From positions 1 to 5,255 of the forward strand of contig JAMFST010000280.1 of assembly GCA_026225435.1 (NCBI GenBank): DNA of 5,255 nt. The letters run 5' to 3'. A model generated the notes under the pieces. That model was given only the letters and a program-made list of their open reading frames with translations. It did not search any database and was not told where the DNA came from. Source of the stretch: Labilithrix luteola. Lineage in GTDB: Bacteria; Myxococcota_A; Polyangia; Polyangiales; Polyangiaceae. How positions within the stretch are numbered: position 1 is the first letter of the stretch; each line of letters starts with the position of its first letter. The position numbers and the translations under genes were made by a program. Below are positions 1 through 5,255 of the stretch, in pieces.

Positions 1-1210
1 CGGCCTCGTCGTCATCCTCGTCGTAGGCCGACGAGCGCTCGCTGCGCCCGATCCAGGCGCCGGCGCAGGCCAGACCCCAGGCGACCGGGGAGAAAGCGAG
101 CGCGAAGACGAAGGCCAGCGGGGCCGCGAGCCCCAGCGCCAGCAGCGAGATGGCGATGGCGACCGCGCAGCCGAGCGCCGGCTCGAGCAAGCTGCGCAGC
201 CCCGAGGCGCGCGCCACCAGGAACCCGCTCACGGGAAACGCTAGGAGAAGCCCCGCCGCGAGGAGCGCCGCCGGACCGGTGGTGCCGATGTCGTGCTCGT
301 CCACGGTGGAAAAGTCGATCCCCATGCGGAGACCGAAAGCGAGAACCGCGCCGAAGCCCGCGACCATGGCGCCGACGGTGACGAGCGCGCCGATGGCGAC
401 CCAGCGAAAGGCGATCCGCCCGTCCGAGCGACGCAGCGCGCGCTCCATCGAGCGGAGGGTCGGCGGATGGAGCGGGCCGATGAGCGAGGTGCGCGACAGG
501 CGGCTGCCGATCGCGCCGAACCCGGGGATGCGCGAGACGCGATCGCCGCGCCGCCGCAGATCGCGCGCCGCCATGAGCGCCACCAGGGTCATCGCCAGGA
601 GCAGCGGCACCAAGGCCACGAGCGCGCCGCTCCCCCGCCCGTAGAGCAGGTGGAGGTAGAGCCCGTGGGCCGCGACCGACACCAGCCAGGCGGCGGGGAA
701 GATCGCTCCGGGGATCTTCGCCTGCCGCGCGCGACCGAGGGCGTACCCCCAAAGCGCGGCGAAGAAGAGGTGCGCCGGCAACGCGAGCAGCACCTGAACC
801 CAGACGAAGCCGCCGGTGTGATGTGCGAGCAGCCAGGCGTTCTCGGTCGTCGCGAAGCCGAGCCCCGCCGCGCCCGCGTAGACGACGCCGTCGTAGGGCT
901 CGTCGAAGTACTTCGAGCGGAAGGCCGGCCACATCGCCGCGACCTTCGCCGCCTCGCGCAGCGGCGCGACGAGCGCGAACACCAGGAGGATGGAGCCGGG
1001 CGCGCCGTGCTCCGAGGCGTGGATGTCGAGCTCCGTCCAGGTGTCGACCCGCCGCTCGAGGAGGAAGGTGAAGACGGCGAAGAGGATGCCGAGCCCGTAG
1101 GTCAGCCCGACCAGCCAGGGGGGCTCGCGCCGCTTGTCGCTCTTGTACAGAAGGAGCAGCGCGAGGGCCGCCGGCAGCAGCGATCCGGCGATCCAGCGCG
1201 CGGCGGTCAC
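1..1210 (-). CDS. PrsW-family intramembrane protease, C-terminus beyond window edge
   Basis: Polytopic membrane protein of the PrsW glutamic-type intramembrane protease family, related to the CPBP/Abi proteases. Family members cut membrane substrates; in Bacillus, PrsW cuts the anti-sigma factor RsiW. 403 residues are visible with no stop before the edge. Seen: TM helices near 4-22, 31-51 and 71-95, then the four family motifs: LREAAK (84-89), GLGFATTENAW (116-126), PAHLFFAALWGYALG (145-159) and AAHGLYLH (180-187). Putative catalytic or metal-site residues are E86, E123, H147 and H182. Oddity: position 85, normally Glu of EExxK, is Arg. A second block of about four hydrophobic segments (269-388) follows a basic linker, so the protein is longer than minimal PrsW, and it runs into an acidic tail (YDEDDDEA). 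The GTG start lies 7 bp after the upstream stop; no strong Shine-Dalgarno sequence is visible. It is the last visible gene of the operon. The substrate is unknown and nothing beside it resembles an anti-sigma factor. The family call is firm; activity is uncertain. Confidence 0.85.
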   Translation of the reverse strand, partial: MTAARWIAGSLLPAALALLLLYKSDKRREPPWLVGLTYGLGILFAVFTFLLERRVDTWTELDIHASEHGAPGSILLVFALVAPLREAAKVAAMWPAFRSKYFDEPYDGVVYAGAAGLGFATTENAWLLAHHTGGFVWVQVLLALPAHLFFAALWGYALGRARQAKIPGAIFPAAWLVSVAAHGLYLHLLYGRGSGALVALVPLLLAMTLVALMAARDLRRRGDRVSRIPGFGAIGSRLSRTSLIGPLHPPTLRSMERALRRSDGRIAFRWVAIGALVTVGAMVAGFGAVLAFGLRMGIDFSTVDEHDIGTTGPAALLAAGLLLAFPVSGFLVARASGLRSLLEPALGCAVAIAISLLALGLAAPLAFVFALAFSPVAWGLACAGAWIGRSERSSAYDEDDDEA

Positions 1211-1217
1211 GGCGCGC

Positions 1218-2036
1218 TCACGATCCGAAGTGCAGGCCGGCGTGGAGCGAAGCAGACAGCCCGAGCCCGACGCTCGACCCGGAGGTGCTGTATAGCGGTG
1301 AGCCGCCGGCCGAGCCCTCGGTGACGGCCGCATCGGCGGTCTGCTTCGGGCGCGCGAGGAAGAGGAGCTCCGCGGTGGCGTCGGCGCCGACGGAGACGAG
1401 CGGCGTCACGTAGTAATCGAGGCCACCCGACACACCGGCCTCGCCGCCGTGGACCGCCACCTGGTTCGCCGCCGTGCTGCTGAAGGTGCCGCCGGCGCCG
1501 CTGGGCGCAGGAACCTGCGCCGCGCCCGCGCTGGTCTCGAAGGCGTAGCCGCCGTGGACGGCGACGTACGGATCCCAGCGGCCGATGGGCACGTGGTAGC
1601 CGGCCTCGAGATCGAGCTGCCAGAAGTCGAAGTCGGAGAGCGTGGTGACCCGGGCGCGCGCGCCGATGGTGAAGAAGAGCAGGCGCAGCCCCGCCCCGAG
1701 CCCGAAGACCGGCCCGCCTTCGCTCGTCTTGTTCAGCCCGAGGTGGCTGTTCGACAGCGTATCGAGCCCGACGAAGCCGCCGCCCACCGAGGCCTGCGCG
1801 TAGGCGATCTCGAGGCCGCGCCCCGAGTCGCTGCGCTCGGCGTTCTGCAGCTGGGTCGCGGTGCCGTTCTGCGGCCCGTAGGCCGACGGCGCGTTGTACT
1901 GCGGCGCTCCGTACGGCTGCTGGTAGGGAGCGGGTTGCGGCGGCGGATAGGGCGCGTACTGCTGCGCCTGCGCCGCGCCGCTCGTCGCCACGCCGGCACA
2001 GACGATCAGCACGCGCATCGAGGCGGCCCGTCTCAC
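1218..2036 (-). CDS. Predicted outer-membrane beta-barrel protein
   Basis: About 272 aa from the GTG at 2036. The N-terminus reads as a signal peptide: basic MRRAASMR, hydrophobic VLIVCAGVATSGA, and an AQA cleavage site after residue 24. The cysteine is not in a lipobox (LIVC), so a lipoprotein is unlikely. The mature protein starts with a Pro/Tyr/Gln-rich, probably disordered stretch (25-57). From about residue 74 come alternating aromatic/Gly strands typical of an 8-10 strand barrel, for example GLGAGLRLLFF, WQLDLEAGYHVPIG and DPYVAVHGGYAF. It ends LHAGLHFGS, with Phe at the antepenultimate position instead of the classical C-terminal Phe. The chosen start overlaps the yacG stop by 4 bp (GTGA), suggesting translational coupling. 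The ATG at 2018 (266 aa) is a credible alternative but leaves a very short signal-peptide n-region. I do not recognise a specific family; it resembles the generic OmpW/OMP_b-brl type barrels common in Myxococcota. Function unknown. Confidence 0.8.
   Translation of the reverse strand: MRRAASMRVLIVCAGVATSGAAQAQQYAPYPPPQPAPYQQPYGAPQYNAPSAYGPQNGTATQLQNAERSDSGRGLEIAYAQASVGGGFVGLDTLSNSHLGLNKTSEGGPVFGLGAGLRLLFFTIGARARVTTLSDFDFWQLDLEAGYHVPIGRWDPYVAVHGGYAFETSAGAAQVPAPSGAGGTFSSTAANQVAVHGGEAGVSGGLDYYVTPLVSVGADATAELLFLARPKQTADAAVTEGSAGGSPLYSTSGSSVGLGLSASLHAGLHFGS
2033..2036 (-). other. GTGA start/stop overlap between yacG and the barrel gene
   Basis: The TGA stop of yacG (2035-2033) shares bases with a GTG (2036-2034) that opens the barrel-protein frame just before its signal peptide. 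Overlaps of this kind usually mark translational coupling. A G-rich stretch (GAGGGGGGCGAG) lies just upstream and could serve as ribosome-binding sequence. This decided the start choice over the ATG at 2018. Confidence 0.55.
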
Positions 2037-2248
2037 GAAGGCTCGCCCCCCTCGCTCGACCGCCCCTCCTCGGTCGAGTCGTCCTCCACGGGAACGCGGT
2101 ACTCCTCGTTCAACCACTTGCCGAGATCGACCTGGCGGCAGCGCGGGCTGCAGAAGGGGCCGAGCGACGTGCTCGACGCCGCCCGCGCCTTCACCGGGTC
2201 GAAGTTCTTGCTGCAGGTCGGGCACACGGCTTTCGGAGGGACCGCCAC
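2033..2248 (-). CDS. yacG: YacG family zinc-ribbon protein (DNA gyrase inhibitor YacG)
   Basis: 71-aa zinc-ribbon protein. Four cysteines in two pairs, C9-P-T-C12 and C33-S-P-R-C37, form the expected zinc site. They are followed by the YacG signature VDLGKWLNEEYRVP (40-53) and an acidic, Ser/Glu-rich C-terminal tail (55-71). Length and motif order match E. coli YacG, which binds GyrB and inhibits gyrase by blocking DNA binding; the tail contributes to that interaction. The spacing between the Cys pairs (20 residues) is a few residues longer than in E. coli. The start is GTG, 15 bp after the stop of the oxidoreductase gene and in the same reading frame; there is no clear Shine-Dalgarno sequence, so translation may depend on coupling with the upstream gene. 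yacG often sits with coaE and zapD in gammaproteobacteria; here it is between an electron-transfer gene and an outer-membrane gene, so context adds nothing to its role. Family assignment is very secure; gyrase inhibition in this organism is inferred. Confidence 0.95.
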   Translation of the reverse strand: MAVPPKAVCPTCSKNFDPVKARAASSTSLGPFCSPRCRQVDLGKWLNEEYRVPVEDDSTEEGRSSEGGEPS

Positions 2249-2263
2249 CCGACCAGCATACCG

Positions 2264-4627
2264 CTATTCGGCCGCCACCGGCTCCGGCACGCTCTCGGCC
2301 ACGCGGCAGCTCTTCTCGAGGATCTCCGCCACGTCCATCTGCGCGATCTTCTCCTCCAGCTCCTGGCTCTTGAGGCCGTCGGTCAGCATGGTCATGCAGA
2401 ACGGGCAGGCGCTGGCGACCGTCTTGTTCGCGTGCGTGTGCGAGCCGCGGTCGAACGCGTCGATCAGCTGCAGCGTGCGCTTCACGTTCACGCGGTTGCT
2501 GTTCTGCTCTTCCATCCACATCTGCGCGCCGCCGGCGCCGCAGCAGAGGCCGCGCGACTTGTTCCAGTACTCCGCCTCCACCAGCTTCACGCCGGGGATG
2601 CGGCGCAGGATCTCGCGCGGCGACTCGTACATTCCGTTGTAACGGCCGAGGTAGCAGCTATCGTGGTACACGACCTCCGCGTCGACGCCGGTGGACGGGA
2701 CGAGGCGCTTCTCCGCGAGCAGCCCGAGGAGGAAGTCGGTGTGGTGGATGACCTCGAGCTTCGCGCCGAAGTCGGGGTACTCGTTCTTGAGCGAGTTGAA
2801 GCAGTGCGGGCAGGTGGTGACGACCTGCTTGATGCCTCCTTGCTCCTGGTAGCCGTTGAACGTGGCGGTGTTGCCTTCGGCGAGGGTGGCGAAGAGCAGC
2901 TCGTTGCCGCCGCGTCGCGCCGGGTCACCGGTGCAGTTCTCCTCCTGGCCGAGGATGGCGAAGTCGACGCCGGCTTTCTGCAGGAGGGTCGCCGTCGCGC
3001 GGGCGATCTTCTTCGCGCGCGGATCGTAGCTCGCCGAGCAGCCCACCCAGAAGAGCACCGGAGCCGTCGGGTGCTCGGCCATCATCTTGATGCCGAGACC
3101 GTCGGACCACTCGCCGCGATCGCTGCGCGACAGACCCCAGGGGTTGCCGTTCGTCTCGATCTTGCCGAACGTGCTGGCCAGCTCACCGGGGACTTCCCCC
3201 TTCACGAGCACCAGGTTGCGGCGCATGTCGACGATCTTGTCGACGTACGAGATCATGACCGGGCACTGCTCCTCGCAGGCGCGGCAGGTGGTGCAGGCCC
3301 AGAGGACGTCCGGGTGGATGATCCCCTCGACGAGGTCGATGGCGAGCGGCGCCACTTCGGCCGGCGTGGCAGCAGCTTCGCCGTTCGCAGCGGCCTGCTC
3401 GGGAAGCTCCGTCGCCGCGGCCCCTTCGGTCGCCTGCGCCTCGGTCTTGCCTTCGGCGCTGGCGGGCGACGCGTGCGCAGCGGACGCCTTCTTCTTCCGC
3501 GCCTCGTCGGCGACGAGCGGCTTCTCCTCCTTGTAGAGGTGGTTACGCAGGTCGAGGGTGAACTGCTTCGGGCTGAGCATCTTGCCCGTCTTGTGCGCCG
3601 GACAGTTGTCCGAGCAGCGCCCGCACTCGGTGCAGGTGTAAAAATCGAGGATCGCCTTCCAGGTGAAGTGCTGGATGCGCGCGGCACCGATGGGCGCGCC
3701 GACCGGGTCGGGCAGCTCCGAGGCCGCCATGACCGTCTCCATGATCGCCTCGGCGTTCGCCGCCATCGGCTTCAGCCGCCCGGCCGGCGTGAGGTCACGG
3801 AAGAAGACGTTCGGGATCGCCGTGATGACGTGGAAGTGCTTCGAGTGCGGCAGCAGGTTCAGGAAGACGAGAACCAGCGTGGAGTGAATCCAGAAGCCCG
3901 CGTGCGCGAAGATCAGCAGCGGCAGCGCGCCGAGCGGCGACAGCAGCATGGCGAAGAACGAGCCAGCCGGAGACGGCCAGAACTCCCAGTGCCCGCCGTG
4001 CGCCACCACCGGCGCCGAGCCCATGGCCGCGCCCACCGGCAGCAGCGGCGCCACCACGTGCGAGATCGCTTCGCACTGCGGCAGCGGCGTCTTGCCCGAG
4101 CACCACTCGACGTTGTGCGCCGCGAGCAGCGTGGTCGCGCCGTCGTACGTCATGTCGGCGATCATCATCGTGGCGATGATGCAGAGGATGAGGACGCCCT
4201 CCCAGTGGAGGGTCATGCGCTTCTGCGGCCGGATCAGGCGGAAGTAGAAGAAGACCGAGACGCCGAGGAGCACCAGGCAGGCGACGACGTCCTTGATGAA
4301 CTCGTAGGCGCTGCCGACGGTGGAGTACGGCGCGAGGATGAAGAGGTTCCACGACGGGTAGAACCCACGCCCCCACAGCACGAGAGTGCGGAAGAGCAGC
4401 GTGATGAACCCGAAGAAGATGAGCTTATGGGCCCAGCCAGCCGGCTGGTAGTAGTCCATCTTCTCCTGCTGGAACGCGTACCGCCAGACGGCCGCCAGGC
4501 GGTCACCGATACGGTCGAAGCGGTTGGCCGGGCGACCGACCAGGAGGAGACGGAAGCGCCCGAGCGCCGACCAGCCGAAGATCCCGAAGGCCACGACCAG
4601 CAGCGCGAGCATCGCGAAGGGGCTCAT
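2264..4627 (-). CDS. Membrane-bound HdrD-like Fe-S oxidoreductase, probable ETF:menaquinone oxidoreductase (EMO type)
   Basis: 787-aa fusion of a NarI-like membrane domain with a heterodisulfide-reductase-like Fe-S domain. Proteins of this build (EMO) pass electrons from reduced electron-transfer flavoprotein to menaquinone via heme b and Fe-S clusters, serving acyl-CoA oxidation. Seen: five TM helices (about 2-22, 66-86, 110-131, 143-160, 238-260) with positive-inside loops placing the C-terminal part in the cytoplasm. His candidates for heme b are H67, H141, H242 and H248. Two [4Fe-4S] motifs are present: C332/C335/C338/C342 and C445/C448/C451/C455, separated by an Ala/Glu-rich linker (372-428). 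Two CCG domains follow: C530...C565...C606-x2-C609, with N564-C565 in place of CC, and C658...C695-C696...C741-x2-C744, which is complete. The ATG at 4627 starts just before TM1; M6 is an alternative. It leads the operon. No etfA or etfB is in view, so the electron donor is inferred; a lactate/glycolate-type or other thiol/quinone oxidoreductase role is not excluded. Confidence 0.9.
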   Translation of the reverse strand: MSPFAMLALLVVAFGIFGWSALGRFRLLLVGRPANRFDRIGDRLAAVWRYAFQQEKMDYYQPAGWAHKLIFFGFITLLFRTLVLWGRGFYPSWNLFILAPYSTVGSAYEFIKDVVACLVLLGVSVFFYFRLIRPQKRMTLHWEGVLILCIIATMMIADMTYDGATTLLAAHNVEWCSGKTPLPQCEAISHVVAPLLPVGAAMGSAPVVAHGGHWEFWPSPAGSFFAMLLSPLGALPLLIFAHAGFWIHSTLVLVFLNLLPHSKHFHVITAIPNVFFRDLTPAGRLKPMAANAEAIMETVMAASELPDPVGAPIGAARIQHFTWKAILDFYTCTECGRCSDNCPAHKTGKMLSPKQFTLDLRNHLYKEEKPLVADEARKKKASAAHASPASAEGKTEAQATEGAAATELPEQAAANGEAAATPAEVAPLAIDLVEGIIHPDVLWACTTCRACEEQCPVMISYVDKIVDMRRNLVLVKGEVPGELASTFGKIETNGNPWGLSRSDRGEWSDGLGIKMMAEHPTAPVLFWVGCSASYDPRAKKIARATATLLQKAGVDFAILGQEENCTGDPARRGGNELLFATLAEGNTATFNGYQEQGGIKQVVTTCPHCFNSLKNEYPDFGAKLEVIHHTDFLLGLLAEKRLVPSTGVDAEVVYHDSCYLGRYNGMYESPREILRRIPGVKLVEAEYWNKSRGLCCGAGGAQMWMEEQNSNRVNVKRTLQLIDAFDRGSHTHANKTVASACPFCMTMLTDGLKSQELEEKIAQMDVAEILEKSCRVAESVPEPVAAE

Positions 4628-4638
4628 ATTTCCGCACG

Positions 4639-4667
4639 CTTTTAGGGGCGAGCGGGAAAACAGTCAA
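4639..4667 (-). promoter_or_regulatory. Predicted sigma-70-type promoter of the oxidoreductase operon
   Basis: On the minus strand TTGACT (4667-4662, 5 of 6 to TTGACA) is followed after exactly 17 bp by TAAAAG (4644-4639, 4 of 6 to TATAAT), in one of the few AT-containing stretches of the window and directly upstream of a gene start. A start site about 7 bp downstream would fall near 4632, leaving a leader of only about 5 nt before the ATG at 4627. Only GGAAAT precedes the ATG, so the message may be nearly leaderless, or the true start may be a few codons inside. Confidence 0.5.
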
Positions 4668-4705
4668 CGAGTGTACGACTTGCCGCGTCAGCCCAGCCGT
4701 TCGCT

Positions 4706-4726
4706 AAAGCCAGCGGAAAGCCGGCT
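4706..4726 (-). terminator. Weak hairpin after the secreted-protein gene, possible terminator
   Basis: Starting at the last base of the TGA stop, the minus strand reads AGCCGGC, loop TTTCC, then GCTGGCT: a 7-bp stem with one G-U pair, followed by only two further T residues. It is in the right place to end transcription of the upstream gene before the next promoter, but the stem is short and the T-tract poor, so it may be inefficient or incidental. Confidence 0.3.
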
Positions 4727-5255
4727 CAGAGGTCGAAGGTGAAGCTCTTCTTGTCGTCTTTCCCGGTCAGCTCGAGATGTCCGGAGAAGGTCCGGCCGCC
4801 CACCCGGGCGCCCAGGGTGACCGGGACCGGGAGCTGGGCGGTCCGCCCGCCGTGCTCGACCGCGGCCAGGCGCGCCTCCACGGTGTAGTGGCCGCGGGGC
4901 GGATCGTCCCCCTCGAAGCAGACGTTCTCGATGTTCTGCCCGCCGCAGCCGCGGGCGTCGGGGCAGGCGCGATCGAGCTTCAGGCCGCTCGAGGTGGTCC
5001 GCTGCCCAGGGCTCACATGCCCGCCGGCCGGGTCGAAGACGTGCAGGTCTACGTCCGCCGGGTTGCCGCCCCAGGCGAGGGTGAACTGCAGGACGCCGGT
5101 GCAGAGGCCGCAGCCCTCGTCGACCACCCCGTTGCAGTTGTCGTCGACGGCGTTGAAGCAGAGCTCCTCGCCCGACGGGGTGCAGGCGCGTTGCAGCTCC
5201 ACCCCGTTGGCCGTGAGGTTCCCGGCGGAGAGGTTCGTCGCCGGCGCGCCGGAGC
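4726..5255 (-). CDS. Secreted protein with MopE-like metal-binding motif and YfaP/DUF2135-like domain, 5' partial
   Basis: The frame is open to the window edge, so the true start lies beyond 5255; the GTG at 5202 is internal. 175 residues are visible. Counting from the first visible codon, residues 24-51 hold a Cys-rich segment, CFNAVDDNCNGVVDEGC (32-48). It resembles the MopE-type 'putative metal-binding motif' of myxobacterial surface proteins, and D37/N39/N41/D45 fit an EF-hand/dockerin-like calcium loop. It is followed by LAWGGNPADVDLHVFDPAG (59-77), the hallmark of YfaP/DUF2135-like beta-sandwich domains, and later QNIENVCF and GHYTVEAR, which fit the same fold. Additional cysteines (97, 103, 112) suggest disulfides and hence export. 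The sequence ends KSFTFDL, a typical last strand. The signal peptide would lie outside the window. Role unknown: probably a surface or extracellular structural or adhesion-type protein. It is separated from the next operon by 98 bp and a promoter, so probably transcribed independently. Confidence 0.8.
   Translation of the reverse strand, partial: SGAPATNLSAGNLTANGVELQRACTPSGEELCFNAVDDNCNGVVDEGCGLCTGVLQFTLAWGGNPADVDLHVFDPAGGHVSPGQRTTSSGLKLDRACPDARGCGGQNIENVCFEGDDPPRGHYTVEARLAAVEHGGRTAQLPVPVTLGARVGGRTFSGHLELTGKDDKKSFTFDL

Larger units (their letters stand above)
1..4667 (-). other. Predicted single transcription unit: oxidoreductase - yacG - barrel protein - PrsW-like protease
   Basis: Four same-strand genes are separated by 15 bp, a 4-bp overlap and 7 bp, with no room for internal promoters outside coding sequence and no terminator-like hairpin between them. 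The only intergenic promoter candidate is at 4639-4667. The unit may extend beyond the left edge. Inference from spacing only. Confidence 0.6.

Noticed and set aside
12..932. 306-codon minus-strand frame
   Set aside because: Arg/Ala/Gly-rich low-complexity translation in a different frame from the PrsW motifs; it is a shadow of the real gene, which runs from 1210 through position 1.
293..1324. 343-codon plus-strand frame over the protease gene
   Set aside because: Arg/Glu/Gly-rich shadow with no domain signal, antisense to a frame with all four PrsW motifs.
1979..2012. Possible lipoprotein signal in the barrel protein because of a cysteine in the hydrophobic region
   Set aside because: Residues before the Cys are L-I-V, not a lipobox with small residue at -1, and a standard AQA signal peptidase I site follows.
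2037..2519. Upstream in-frame extension of the outer-membrane protein to a start at 2519
   Set aside because: It would overlap all of yacG and the 3' end of the oxidoreductase, is Arg/Gly-rich, and would bury the signal peptide inside the protein.
2432..4645. 737-codon open frame on the plus strand, antisense to the Fe-S oxidoreductase
   Set aside because: Its translation is Arg/Glu/Val/His-rich with no recognisable motif or hydrophobic core, as expected for the mirror of a GC3-rich gene. The minus strand here encodes clear Fe-S motifs and TM helices.
4524..4742. 72-codon plus-strand frame crossing the intergenic region
   Set aside because: No ribosome-binding site, Arg/Pro/Lys-rich content, runs antisense over the oxidoreductase start, the promoter and the end of the upstream gene.
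1..5255. Search for tRNA/rRNA, CRISPR repeats, insertion sequence ends or phage-like genes
   Set aside because: Reading by eye found no repeat-spacer pattern, paired inverted repeats with target duplications, transposase motifs or cloverleaf-like regions; nearly all bases are accounted for by the five minus-strand genes.

Overview
This is a GC-rich window (extreme G/C at third codon positions) in which every gene I can support lies on the minus strand. Reading along that strand (right to left), the order is: the 3' end of a secreted Cys-rich protein gene (4726-5255, start outside the window); a 98-bp gap holding a weak terminator-like hairpin and a good sigma-70-type promoter; then a tightly packed run of four genes. 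These are a 787-aa membrane-anchored heterodisulfide-reductase-like Fe-S oxidoreductase (2264-4627), a 71-aa YacG zinc-ribbon protein (2033-2248), a roughly 270-aa outer-membrane beta-barrel protein (1218-2036), and a PrsW-type intramembrane protease (1-1210, C-terminus cut off by the window edge).

The organism is probably a Myxococcota or related deltaproteobacterial-lineage bacterium. The reasons are the composition, a proline/tyrosine/glutamine-rich N-terminus on an outer-membrane protein (so a Gram-negative), a MopE-like 'DDNCNGVVDEGC' metal-binding motif followed by a YfaP/DUF2135-like domain, and a membrane-bound ETF:menaquinone-oxidoreductase-type protein. This is an inference from gene style; there is no rRNA or other marker here.

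The four downstream genes look like one transcription unit: gaps of 15 bp, -4 bp (GTGA overlap) and 7 bp, with a single recognisable promoter upstream. Their functions do not form one obvious pathway. The lead gene probably passes electrons from a soluble carrier such as electron-transfer flavoprotein (beta-oxidation) into the menaquinone pool. YacG is a small gyrase-binding zinc protein, the barrel is a cell-surface protein, and the last gene is a predicted membrane protease. The strongest points of interest are in the last gene, where the first glutamate of the PrsW EExxK active-site motif is replaced by arginine, and in the oxidoreductase, where the first CCG domain lacks one cysteine. I see no mobile element, CRISPR array, tRNA or rRNA, and nothing that amounts to a clearly new defence or biosynthetic system.
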